Source of the DNA: Chryseobacterium antibioticum
GTDB taxonomy: Bacteria; Bacteroidota; Bacteroidia; Flavobacteriales; Weeksellaceae
Length of the DNA: 64,000 bases
Direction: 5' to 3'
Assembly: GCF_012927325.1 (NCBI RefSeq)
Contig: NZ_JABBGI010000025.1
Span: forward strand, 1-64,000
The notes under the pieces were generated by a model. The model saw nothing but the letters and a program-made list of their open reading frames with translations. It was not told where the DNA came from and did no database searches. Positions 1 through 7,700 of the stretch are shown here, in pieces (positions within the stretch are counted from its first letter, which is position 1; each line of letters begins with the position of its first letter). The position numbers were made by a program, and so were the translations under genes.

Positions 1-49
1 GTACGATCTCAGTTTCTATTATATCTTTGTCTAGTACTTGGTACATCAT
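1..49 (-). CDS. start of a gene cut by the left edge, possibly a transposase
   Basis: An ATG on the minus strand at 49 (or 46) opens a frame that runs off the window. The 16 visible residues begin MMYQVLDKDIIETEIV. From memory this resembles the start of some Bacteroidota insertion-sequence transposases, and recombination debris lies next to it, but the stretch is too short to be sure. It may also be a chance open frame. Confidence 0.3.
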   Translation of the reverse strand, partial: MMYQVLDKDIIETEIV

Positions 50-50
50 T

Positions 51-103
51 GGCTTGCTTTCTTTTTTTATGTTTCGCAACACAAAAATAAGCAAGCCTTT
101 TTT
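51..103. repeat. inverted repeat with T-run
   Basis: GGCTTGCTT (51-59) and AAGCAAGCC (89-97) form nine-base arms around a 29-nt loop, followed by six T. It could be a rho-independent terminator on the plus strand or the terminal inverted repeat region of the element that begins on the minus strand at 49. From 104 to about 397 I see no gene, only AT-rich DNA. Confidence 0.35.
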
Positions 104-397
104 ATAGGAAAAGTTTAAATGACTTCAATCATCAAGATCAGCGGGAACAATTTTTTTACGGTTATTTTTGATAAAATGTTTTGTAGCTTTTGCAATGTTT
201 CATCAAAATTTATTTTTAAATGTGCAAGACTTACTTTCGGTATGCTTACCAATGCATAGTTTATTTAGGAATAAATTAATTATGTGTAAGTCATTTATTG
301 TAACCGTATTTTGCATTGTTGTTTGAATTATATAAATACACTTAATAAAGAAGGTGTTTTTCCGTTTAATATTAAGTACTTAAATGCTTTCTAAATG

Positions 398-640
398 CTG
401 ACTGCGTATTTATATTAGGGTGAGTACCGATGAGTAGGCTGCTAAAGGTTATTCTCAGCGTAGTCAAGCCGACCGGCTGACCAATAATGCAAATTGAATA
501 ATTTCTTTAGTGCAGAAAACATTTTTGAAAATTATTCTGCCAAAACAATCAACCGTCCAGAATGGAATAAACCTTATAAAAAGCTCAAATCATTAAAAAA
601 TCAGTTTCCTATTATTCTTTTCATCCACTGGAGCTGGTGA
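398..640 (+). pseudogene. decayed serine recombinase, N-terminal part
   Basis: Conceptual translation across frames gives TAYLY, then RVSTDE-stop-AAKGYSQRSQADRL, then NYSAKTINRPEWNKPYKK and IILFIHW. These match, in order, the catalytic N-terminus of the intact recombinase that starts at 870 (YVRVSTDEQ, FSAKNFNRPEW, ILFIKWDRFSRN). The copy has at least one frameshift and several stops, and ends at about 640. It is a second, dead copy of the same recombinase family, so this site has been hit more than once or part of the element was duplicated. Confidence 0.75.
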
Positions 641-650
641 AAGTGTAGGT

Positions 651-818
651 CTTAATAGCTTTGTTAGAGCAACATCATTTCCTAACGAAAAGTAGCGAAT
701 GATTTACATGGCATGTTCGAGACCAAAACGACTCTTAGTAATTAGAGTTCCTTCCAAGACAACCGAAAATGAATTAAGAACTAAATTTGGAAATGAAATT
801 GAGATTGTAACTCTATAA
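651..818 (+). pseudogene. fragment of a UvrD-type helicase C-terminus (tentative)
   Basis: The frame ending at the TAA of 816-818, with one internal TAG at 693-695, reads NSFVRATSFPNEK-stop-RMIYMACSRPKRLLVIRVP and ends EIEIVTL. The IYMACSRPKRLLVI segment resembles motif VI of UvrD/Rep-type helicases and related ATPases. The upstream part of such a gene is absent; the fragment is fused directly to the dead recombinase. The assignment rests on one motif only. Confidence 0.4.
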
Positions 819-869
819 TCACTTTTTAAATGTTTGAAAATGTACTAGAAATGCCAAATACAGATTCAT

Positions 870-2357
870 ATGAAAACAGCTTATTTATACGTTCGTGTAA
901 GTACAGACGAACAAAAAAGAAAGGGATATTCATTACCTGAGCAGGAGGATCGCTTATTGAAATACTGTAAATTTAATAATATAGAAGTCAAGGGTATTTA
1001 TCGCGAAGACTTTTCAGCTAAGAATTTCAATCGGCCCGAATGGAAAAAACTACTTTCAATAATTAAACACAAATCATCACGGGAAGACAAGAATATACTA
1101 TTTATTAAATGGGATAGATTTAGCCGGAATATTGAATACGCCTATGAAATGATAGGTATGCTTCGAAAATGTAGAACCACGGCAATGGCTATTGATCAAC
1201 CCGTTGATTTTTCCGTGCCTGAAAGCATAGTCATGCTTGCTGTTTACCTATCAGTCCCTGAGGCGGAAAACAGTAGGAGAGCCCAGAATACAGCCAACGG
1301 TATTCGTCGGGCGAAACTGATGGGTAGGTATCCCAATAAGGCCCCTTTGGGATTCATCAATCTGACATTGGTGGATGGCAAAAAAATTATTGCTCCTAAG
1401 GAACCAGAAGCAGGTATTATAAAATGGATCTTCCATCAGCTTTCCAAGAATATTCATAAGGTAGAAGAAATCCGAAAAATGGGCAATGATAAAGGATTGA
1501 TATGTTCACGATCACATTTTTTCAGACTTATGCGCAATCCAATTTACTGTGGCCTTATAACGATAAAGTTTAATTCTGAAGAAGAACAAATGGTAAAGGG
1601 AACACACGAGCCATTGATCCCGGAAGTCTTGTTTTACGAAGTTCAGCGCATCATTACAACAAAAAGGAAAACCACTGCTAAAAGAGACGATCTGAAAGCC
1701 ATGTTTTTCCTAAGAGGATTTTTGGTATGTCCTCTTTGCGGTCACAAACTTAGTGGAAGTTTTTCTCAAGGCGCGAGAAAAAAATATCCCTATTATCATT
1801 GTCATGGAGGATGCAAGACAAGAATAAATGCGATTATTCTCAATGATAGTTACCAAAGTAAACTTCAACAATTGACACTCTCAAATAAGGCAATTGACCT
1901 ATTCAGTTGTATTTTGGAAGATCGGAGTGTAAAAACACAAAAAACAGGGTATTTGTACGAACGGAATTTGGTGGAGAGAAAGTTAAAAGAAGAGGGATTG
2001 ATTCTTTCCCGAGCCAGAAAGTTATTTGTGGGAGAAATACTGAAACTTGATGATTACAGTGAATTAAAAAGGGAGAACCAAATTAATTCCAAATGTTTAA
2101 AAAAGGAATTACTTCATATCAATGTTAAATTAAGAGACATTGAAAAACAAAACCAATTAGAAGACAGATCGTTTGTGGACATTTTTCAGGGATTCTCAGA
2201 TTTGGACACTGCAGATAAAAAACATCTTGTGAATCTAATCCCGCCTGCTAATGTTGACTACCAATCAGGAAACCTCTCTTTGGGTTTAAACGATGCGTTA
2301 TCAAAGATACTATCAAAAAAGAATAACCGAAAAAGTAACAAAAATGAATTTCAATGA
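870..2357 (+). CDS. large serine recombinase (site-specific integrase/transposase)
   Basis: This 495-residue protein has the architecture of large serine recombinases. A resolvase catalytic domain occupies about residues 1-150, with Arg9 and the nucleophile Ser11 in YVRVSTDEQ and a second arginine in WDRFSRN. A Recombinase domain follows (about 155-265), then a zinc ribbon (CPLC near 286, with a later CHGGC pair) and a charged, coiled-coil-like C-terminus. Such enzymes integrate or excise mobile elements. The gene looks intact. Its stop overlaps the start of the next small gene by 14 bp, so the two are probably translated together. A dead relative lies just upstream. Confidence 0.9.
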   Translation: MKTAYLYVRVSTDEQKRKGYSLPEQEDRLLKYCKFNNIEVKGIYREDFSAKNFNRPEWKKLLSIIKHKSSREDKNILFIKWDRFSRNIEYAYEMIGMLRKCRTTAMAIDQPVDFSVPESIVMLAVYLSVPEAENSRRAQNTANGIRRAKLMGRYPNKAPLGFINLTLVDGKKIIAPKEPEAGIIKWIFHQLSKNIHKVEEIRKMGNDKGLICSRSHFFRLMRNPIYCGLITIKFNSEEEQMVKGTHEPLIPEVLFYEVQRIITTKRKTTAKRDDLKAMFFLRGFLVCPLCGHKLSGSFSQGARKKYPYYHCHGGCKTRINAIILNDSYQSKLQQLTLSNKAIDLFSCILEDRSVKTQKTGYLYERNLVERKLKEEGLILSRARKLFVGEILKLDDYSELKRENQINSKCLKKELLHINVKLRDIEKQNQLEDRSFVDIFQGFSDLDTADKKHLVNLIPPANVDYQSGNLSLGLNDALSKILSKKNNRKSNKNEFQ

Positions 2358-2505
2358 TAAAAAGGTTTCCGTTGAACGGGCAATTGCTATATTAGCAAAA
2401 AATGGTATTCAGGTGGATGATGCAGAAGTGGCAGTTATATTGGACTTCCTATATCTGATGTCAAAAAATTATAATAAACCAAAAGATAAGGCATCGAAAC
2501 CTTAA
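2344..2505 (+). CDS. small conserved partner of the serine recombinase
   Basis: The product is 53 residues, starting MNFNDKKVSVERAIAILAK. The ATG at 2344 is preferred over an in-frame ATG at 2293 because the extra residues would lie wholly inside the recombinase gene. It is mostly helical in appearance, with ERAIAILAKNGIQVDD then AEVAVILDFLYLM and a lysine-rich tail. Small proteins of this look follow serine recombinases in other Bacteroidota (from memory), sometimes with misleading database names. A role in directionality or DNA binding is possible but not shown. The gene overlaps its neighbour by 14 bp. Confidence 0.65.
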   Translation: MNFNDKKVSVERAIAILAKNGIQVDDAEVAVILDFLYLMSKNYNKPKDKASKP

Positions 2506-2656
2506 GGAGAGATCGAACTTCTGAAAAAGACCATTAAATATACGCTGAAACACTTTTTTAGGCAGTTTAATATAGCTGCCTCAAGATTCTATTTTCAAAA
2601 ATCCAACTATAAAAATCTAGATAGTAAGAGTTTGGGTCACAGATTTTTAATGGCAT

Positions 2657-2691
2657 AAAAAAAGGAGACAACCATTAAATAGTGTCTCCTT
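2657..2691 (-). terminator. terminator of the tRNA operon
   Basis: Read on the minus strand, AAGGAGACA, a 12-nt loop and TGTCTCCTT are followed by a run of seven T. It lies 4 bp beyond the 3' end of the last tRNA gene. The 190 bp between the small partner gene and this hairpin contain no gene that I can support. Confidence 0.85.
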
Positions 2692-2694
2692 AAG

Positions 2695-2768
2695 TGAGCG
2701 CGTCAGGATTCGAACCTGAGACCGTCTGCTTAGAAGGCAGATGCTCTATCCAGCTGAGCTACGCACCC
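2695..2768 (-). tRNA. tRNA-Arg (anticodon TCT)
   Basis: The minus strand folds as a cloverleaf: acceptor GGGTGCG pairs with CGCGCTC (two G-U pairs), the D arm holds GCTCAGCTGGATAGAGC, the anticodon loop is CTTCTAA with TCT, and the T loop is GGTTCGAATCC. CCA is not encoded. It is the last gene of a three-tRNA operon. Confidence 0.96.
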
Positions 2769-2800
2769 ATTAAATAATTTTGAGAAAATTACTAAAACTG

Positions 2801-2875
2801 TCGGGGCGGCAGGATTCGAACCTGCGACCTCCTGGTCCCAAACCAGGCGCGATGACCGGACTACGCTACGCCCCG
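2801..2875 (-). tRNA. tRNA-Pro (anticodon TGG)
   Basis: Minus-strand cloverleaf: acceptor CGGGGCG pairs with CGCCCCG, the anticodon stem-loop is CCTGGTTTGGGACCAGG with TGG, and the T arm contains GGTTCGAATCC. Middle gene of the operon. Confidence 0.96.
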
Positions 2876-2903
2876 AGAATATAATTGTTGGTAAGAAAAA
2901 TAG

Positions 2904-2988
2904 CGGAGGGTAAGGGATTCGAACCCTTGCGACGCTTGCACGTCGACAGTTTAGCAAACTGCTCCATTAACCACTCTGGCAACCCTCC
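2904..2988 (-). tRNA. tRNA-Ser (anticodon GCT)
   Basis: Minus-strand type II tRNA of 85 nt with acceptor GGAGGGT/ACCCTCC, anticodon stem-loop CAGTTTGCTAAACTG giving GCT, a long variable arm (TCGACGTGCAAGCGTCG) and a T loop GGTTCGAATCC. It is the first gene of the operon. Confidence 0.96.
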
Positions 2989-3032
2989 TTTTTTCTTATT
3001 TTTTAATGATCGTTGTTCCGTTATTGCGAGTG

Positions 3033-3063
3033 CAAATATAGAACAGATTTCTTTATTTACCAA
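3033..3063 (-). promoter_or_regulatory. Bacteroidota-type promoter of the tRNA operon
   Basis: On the minus strand TTG (3063-3061), a 20-nt spacer and TATATTTG (3040-3033) match the Bacteroidota sigma-ABfr consensus TTG-N17-23-TAnnTTTG. It lies 45 bp upstream of tRNA-Ser. Confidence 0.75.
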
Positions 3064-3123
3064 ATAAAATTCAAATAAAATTTGCGTATTTTTGAGGTGA
3101 TAAATGGTTAAAAAAATAAACTG

Positions 3124-4149
3124 ATGCGTAAGACATTATATATCATCGGATTAAGTACTTTTGTTTTTTCATGTACTTCCCAACAAAATGTAAAAAAAAA
3201 TACCTACAAGCCGAAAACCCCGGTATCACAGGCCAAACCCGCAGTTAAAACTCCGGTGGCTCAAACACCAAAACCTAAAATTACCAATGAGCATGGTGTA
3301 GAGTTTTTTACAACCAATCTCGCAGATCCTGCAAAAAATGATAATACGGCAAGCTACGGTTCTATCGTTTCAGCAAAACCAATAGGATATAAAGTAGTAA
3401 AGACTTACTTTCCTGCTATTGCACAGAACTTCCGACAGCGTTACCTTATATTACATTATACAGCACTTCCTGACGATAAATCCATTACCGTACTTACCCA
3501 ACAGGGCGTAAGCGCTCATTATCTGGTCAACAATACCGGAGACAATGAGATCTATCAGCTGGTAGATGAGAACAAACGTTCTTATCATGCAGGAGTAAGT
3601 GCATGGAGAAATGACAAAAACCTTAATGACACCTCAATAGGAATTGAGATCGTTAATACAGGATATACAGCTGATGCTACAGGAAAAAGAACATTTGCAG
3701 TTTTCAGTGATGATCAGATCAAGAAAGTGGCTGCACTGGCTAAAGACATTGTGATAAGATATCAGATTCCGGCAACGAATGTACTTGCCCATTCAGATAT
3801 TGCACCTACAAGAAAACAAGATCCGGGGCCTATGTTCCCATGGAAAAAGCTTTATGACGAATACCAGCTTGGGATGTGGTATGATGAAGCGGCAAAGCAG
3901 AATTTCTTAGCTCTGGCACAGGAAGAAGTACCTCTTAAATATAACGATCCTTCCTTTATCTTTGTTATCCAGACGGCATTGCAGAAATTCGGATATTACG
4001 TGGATCTGAGCGGAAAATGGGATGATGCAACGAAAAAAACAATCGAAGCCTTCCAGTATCATTTCCGTCCCCAGAACTATGACGGAATTATGGATGCTGA
4101 AACATGGGCGATCCTTCAGGCTTTAAATCAAAAATATCCAGCGAAATAA
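3124..4149 (+). CDS. N-acetylmuramoyl-L-alanine amidase, lipoprotein
   Basis: This 341-residue protein cleaves the amide bond between N-acetylmuramic acid and the stem peptide. A lipoprotein signal ends FVFSC, so Cys17 is the likely lipidated residue. A proline-rich linker follows, then an Amidase_2 domain (about 95-235) with zinc-ligand candidates in LILHYTALPDD and LAHSDIAP and the glutamate of GIEIVNTGY. A C-terminal peptidoglycan-binding domain occupies about 275-340 (ALQKFGYYVDLSGKWDDAT). It resembles AmiD-type recycling or remodelling enzymes. TATTTTTG at 3087-3094 may be its -7 element. A terminator follows. Confidence 0.9.
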   Translation: MRKTLYIIGLSTFVFSCTSQQNVKKNTYKPKTPVSQAKPAVKTPVAQTPKPKITNEHGVEFFTTNLADPAKNDNTASYGSIVSAKPIGYKVVKTYFPAIAQNFRQRYLILHYTALPDDKSITVLTQQGVSAHYLVNNTGDNEIYQLVDENKRSYHAGVSAWRNDKNLNDTSIGIEIVNTGYTADATGKRTFAVFSDDQIKKVAALAKDIVIRYQIPATNVLAHSDIAPTRKQDPGPMFPWKKLYDEYQLGMWYDEAAKQNFLALAQEEVPLKYNDPSFIFVIQTALQKFGYYVDLSGKWDDATKKTIEAFQYHFRPQNYDGIMDAETWAILQALNQKYPAK

Positions 4150-4155
4150 AAATTC

Positions 4156-4182
4156 AAACGCATCGGTTAAGATGCGTTTTTG
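4156..4182 (+). terminator. rho-independent terminator after the amidase gene
   Basis: AAACGCATC, a 6-nt loop and GATGCGTTT followed by T residues. It lies immediately after the amidase stop codon. Confidence 0.8.
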
Positions 4183-4218
4183 TTATATTCAAAAATAAAA
4201 ACAGTTAAATTATCTGTA

Positions 4219-5619
4219 ATGGAAAATTTCAGAAAAGAAAGTGATCTGTTAGGCGAACTCAATGTGCCTGCAGATGCTTATTACGGGGTACAGACGCAGA
4301 GAGCGATCGATAACTTTAAAATCTCAGGACAGCTTCTGTCTTCCTATCCGGACTTTATCAAAGGTTTGGCTTTTGTAAAAAAGGCAGCGGCAAAAACCAA
4401 TTATGAATTGGGTCTGCTTGATGAAAGTCTATATTTCAAAATAGCAGAAGCCTGTGATGAAATTGTAGCAGGGAAGTACCACGAGCAGTTTCCTGTAGAT
4501 ATGATTCAGGGAGGAGCCGGAACTTCAATCAATATGAATGCGAATGAAGTGATTGCCAATATCGTTTTAGAAAAATTAGGAAAAAATAAAGGCGAGTACG
4601 AATTCTGTTCACCGAATGATCATATCAACCTTTCCCAGTCTACCAATGATGCCTATCCTACAGCGATCAAAATGGGACTGCTTCATATGAATATCGGATT
4701 GGTTGAGAGGCTTGAGAAAATTGTTGATGCTTTCCGTGCAAAAGGCAATGAATTCCATGATGTGATCAAAATGGGCCGTACCCAGCTTCAGGATGCCGTT
4801 CCAATGACTTTGGGACAGGAGTTTGAAGCCTATGCAGCCACTTTGGAAGAAGATATTTCTAAATTAAATAACAATGCCAACCTTTTCGTAGAAGTCAATA
4901 TGGGAGCTACGGCTATCGGTACAGGACTGAACGCTCCGGTAGGTTATGCAACGCTTTGTGCTAAAAATCTGGCTCAGATAACTGGTTTTCCGGTTATTTC
5001 CGCACCCAATCTTGTTGAAGCTACACCGGATACAGGTTCATATGTGATTTATTCTTCTGCTACAAAACGTCTGGCTGTAAAGCTTTCCAAAATCTGTAAT
5101 GACTTAAGATTGCTTTCTTCAGGTCCAAGAGCCGGATTATTCGAGATCAATCTTCCTCCTATGCAGCCTGGATCATCTATTATGCCAGGAAAAGTAAACC
5201 CTGTTATTCCGGAAGTAGTGAATCAGGTGTGTTTTAAAGTATTTGGAAATGACCTTACCGTAACTTTTGCCGCAGAAGCAGGACAATTACAGCTTAACGT
5301 AATGGAGCCTGTACTTTCCCACGCGATAATGGAAAACATTAATTTTCTTTGCAATGCATTGGATACGCTTCGTGAGAAATGTGTGGTAGGTATTACAGCG
5401 AACAAGGAGATCTGTCTGAACATGGTGAAACACAGCATAGGTATTGTAACCGCATTGAATCCTTACATCGGATATAAAAAGTCTACAGAGATCGCAAAAG
5501 AAGCTCTGGCAACCGGAAATAGCGTTTATAATCTTGTTTTAGAGAAAGGTATTCTTTCCCAGGAGAAATTAGATGAAATTCTAGATCCTAAAAACATGCT
5601 GAAACCGCATAACAAATAA
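4219..5619 (+). CDS. aspA: aspartate ammonia-lyase (aspartase)
   Basis: It deaminates L-aspartate reversibly to fumarate and ammonia. The product is 466 residues, usual for the aspartase/fumarase superfamily, with the signature GSSIMPGKVNP near residue 320, the N-terminal RKESDLLGELNVP typical of aspartase, and the QSTNDAYPTA active-site segment. The ATG at 4219 is chosen; an upstream in-frame ATG at 4180 would add 13 residues that the family lacks and lies inside the terminator. Class II fumarase is the main alternative, but the N-terminus and context favour aspartase. Confidence 0.92.
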   Translation: MENFRKESDLLGELNVPADAYYGVQTQRAIDNFKISGQLLSSYPDFIKGLAFVKKAAAKTNYELGLLDESLYFKIAEACDEIVAGKYHEQFPVDMIQGGAGTSINMNANEVIANIVLEKLGKNKGEYEFCSPNDHINLSQSTNDAYPTAIKMGLLHMNIGLVERLEKIVDAFRAKGNEFHDVIKMGRTQLQDAVPMTLGQEFEAYAATLEEDISKLNNNANLFVEVNMGATAIGTGLNAPVGYATLCAKNLAQITGFPVISAPNLVEATPDTGSYVIYSSATKRLAVKLSKICNDLRLLSSGPRAGLFEINLPPMQPGSSIMPGKVNPVIPEVVNQVCFKVFGNDLTVTFAAEAGQLQLNVMEPVLSHAIMENINFLCNALDTLREKCVVGITANKEICLNMVKHSIGIVTALNPYIGYKKSTEIAKEALATGNSVYNLVLEKGILSQEKLDEILDPKNMLKPHNK

Positions 5620-5631
5620 ATAAACCAGAAT

Positions 5632-5693
5632 TGATGAATGATAAGTGATAATAAATACATCATTTATCATTCATTCTTCATCATTGATCAATT
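5632..5693. repeat. degenerate 7-bp repeat array, self-complementary
   Basis: TGATGAA-TGATAAG-TGATAAT is followed after 6 nt by ATCATTT-ATCATTC-ATTCTTC-ATCATTG-ATCAATT. Both halves keep a 7-bp period and the second half is roughly the complement of the first, so the transcript could form a hairpin. The array ends 6 bp before the next start codon. Confidence 0.7.
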
Positions 5694-5699
5694 TAAAAA

Positions 5700-6554
5700 G
5701 TGAGGTTCTTAATCATTATTCCTGCTCATAACGAAGAAGAAAATCTTTCATTCACCTTGGATTCTTTGCAGCAACAAAGCTTCAGAGATTTCAAAACTGT
5801 GGTTGTGAATGACGGCTCTACAGATAGAACAGCGGAAGTGATCAAAAAATATACAGATCATGATTCCCGTTTTGAAACAATGGATCTTCAGAAATCGGCA
5901 CATCAGCCAGGTTCTAAAGTTGTGAATGCCTTCAACAACGGGCTGAAGACTCAGAATATGGATGAATTTGATGTCATCTGTAAATTTGATGCAGACATTA
6001 TTCTTCCGGGCAATTATCTGGAAACACTGGAAAGTGCTTTCAAAAACAATCCGGAATACGGGCTTGTTGGCGGGTTATTGTATGTAGAGCAAGACGGAAA
6101 ATGGGTATATGAAGGCAATTCAAATAAACAGCATGTAAGAGGGCCTATGAAAGCCTACCGCAAAGAATGTTTTATACAGATCGGTGGCTTGAGGGAAACA
6201 CTGGGTTGGGATAATATTGATTCCATTCTGTTGGAAAATATGGGCTGGAAAGAAATGGTTCTTCCCGAACTTCAGGTAAAACTGATTAAAGTGAAAGGAG
6301 CAGACTATACGATAAGGCCTGCAGACTACTACGGAAGGTATTTTTACTTTTTGGGACTGAATAGATTTCTGGCTTATATTGCTTCTTCAAAAGAAGCAGC
6401 GAAGAGCAGATCTGTATCTTTTTTCTTTAACATCATTAAAGCTTACGAAGCCTGTAAAACAGAAAAACTGGAACTGAAAATCTCAAAAGAAGAGCAGCAA
6501 GCCATCAATGATAAACGCTGGAAAACGCTGAAGAAAAAATGGCTGAACATGTAA
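5700..6554 (+). CDS. family 2 glycosyltransferase
   Basis: This 284-residue protein is a GT-A glycosyltransferase that probably adds a sugar to a lipid-linked or surface glycan. The N-terminus IIIPAHNEEENL and the NDGSTDRT motif bind the nucleotide part of the donor. FDADIIL near residue 95 supplies the metal-binding DxD. There is no membrane span, so it is cytosolic or peripheral. The start is GTG at 5700, directly after a 7-bp repeat array. It opens a block with another glycosyltransferase-like gene, a flippase and an FkbM methyltransferase. Donor and acceptor cannot be told from sequence. Confidence 0.88.
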   Translation: MRFLIIIPAHNEEENLSFTLDSLQQQSFRDFKTVVVNDGSTDRTAEVIKKYTDHDSRFETMDLQKSAHQPGSKVVNAFNNGLKTQNMDEFDVICKFDADIILPGNYLETLESAFKNNPEYGLVGGLLYVEQDGKWVYEGNSNKQHVRGPMKAYRKECFIQIGGLRETLGWDNIDSILLENMGWKEMVLPELQVKLIKVKGADYTIRPADYYGRYFYFLGLNRFLAYIASSKEAAKSRSVSFFFNIIKAYEACKTEKLELKISKEEQQAINDKRWKTLKKKWLNM

Positions 6555-6594
6555 GAAAGATAGATTGAGATCCAGCCAAACCTATTACCTTTGC

Positions 6595-6654
6595 TAATCC
6601 CTAATCCCTAATCCCTAATCCCTAATCCCTAATCCCTAATCCCTAATCCCTAAT
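6595..6654. repeat. perfect heptanucleotide tandem repeat, 8 x TAATCCC
   Basis: Eight identical TAATCCC units start at 6595, 6602, 6609, 6616, 6623, 6630, 6637 and 6644, then a partial TAAT. The last bases of the array touch the TTG start codon of the next gene at 6654. Perfect units suggest recent expansion and slippage. The sense strand carries no G, so the leader would be unstructured. Confidence 0.97.
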
Positions 6655-7700
6655 TGAAAAAAATCGCCTACATAGAAATAGATACCCACGCAGAAATTGC
6701 GCAGGCTTTCATGGATATTATGAAGGATTCTGCCGACTTTAGTGTAGATTATTATTTTTCTAAAAAGATTAAAGATATAGTGGAGGAGAATGGAGAAACT
6801 GTGTTTTTATCTGACAGTTCTATGATCATGGAGCAGTTGAAGTTAAAAAAATATGACCTGATTATTATTGGGACGGTTCACCGGTATTTCAACACTTTTC
6901 ATGCACTGGTTCAAAAGTATAATGCAGCAGTTATTGTTCACAACATCAATTTTTCAGTAGCCTCAAAAGGGGCTTTGATGAAGAGTATTTTCAAGGGAGA
7001 TCTTGTGTATCGGCTGAAATTATGGTGGAAAGAAGGCTTGTTTTACACTTCGAAGACCTACAGGAATGCCAAAAGCCTGTTGATATTGGACGAAGAACTT
7101 TCATCAAGCACTTATAAGTTTCTGCCTCTTTTTTATAGTGAACCTATTGAAAAACAAGAGAATAAGGGGCTTGTTGTTGTTATTCCCGGGGGAGTTTCTC
7201 AAAAAAGAAGAGATTATGATCGTGTTTTTAAAACAATTCAACATTTAGAAACCGGTGAAAAGTGTGAATTCATATTTCTGGGGAAAGCTAAAGATGACGA
7301 ACTGAAACATCTTGAAAAACTGTCACAAAAACTTCCCGAAAATGTCTCCATACAGTATTTTTCTGACAGAGTTTCGAATATCGATTTCCAAAAAGGGATG
7401 GAGAAGGCAGACGTTTTATGGTGTCCTATTCAGCAGAAAGCAGAATTTTTCAGCAGGGAAGAAATTTATGGGCGTACAAAAATGACTGGAAACTTAGGAG
7501 ACGCCATCAAATATGGTAAAATAGCCGTTTTTCCTAAAGATTATCCGTCGAAATTAGAATTTATTATTCCTGAGAAGGAAAATGTTTTAGAGCAGTTTAA
7601 AGAGCTTAAAAACACCCGTTTCGATTTCCAGGAAAATTACAACAAAAAGTCAGTGCTGAAAAAGCTTGAAGATGTTCTGTCTGGCTTAATTTCTATTTAA
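6654..7700 (+). CDS. glycosyltransferase-like protein, family uncertain
   Basis: The 348-residue product starts MKKIAYIEIDTHAEIA and has alternating beta strands and helices like a GT-B glycosyltransferase. KYDLIIIGTVHRYFN and VIVHNINFS suit the first domain, and LVVVIPGGVSQKRRDYDRVF then EFIFLGKAK suit the donor-binding domain. No membrane segment is visible. The start is TTG at 6654, placed where the 7-bp array ends; there is no earlier start, so expression must pass through or begin in the repeat. Sitting between a GT2 enzyme and a flippase, a role in surface-glycan assembly is likely. It converges with the flippase gene, with an 8-bp overlap. Confidence 0.65.
   Translation: MKKIAYIEIDTHAEIAQAFMDIMKDSADFSVDYYFSKKIKDIVEENGETVFLSDSSMIMEQLKLKKYDLIIIGTVHRYFNTFHALVQKYNAAVIVHNINFSVASKGALMKSIFKGDLVYRLKLWWKEGLFYTSKTYRNAKSLLILDEELSSSTYKFLPLFYSEPIEKQENKGLVVVIPGGVSQKRRDYDRVFKTIQHLETGEKCEFIFLGKAKDDELKHLEKLSQKLPENVSIQYFSDRVSNIDFQKGMEKADVLWCPIQQKAEFFSREEIYGRTKMTGNLGDAIKYGKIAVFPKDYPSKLEFIIPEKENVLEQFKELKNTRFDFQENYNKKSVLKKLEDVLSGLISI

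Noticed and set aside
2506..2658. Open frame continuing after the stop of the small recombinase partner
   Set aside because: About 50 codons are open in the same frame after a TAA, with no start and no recognisable family; chance is likely in such short AT-rich DNA.
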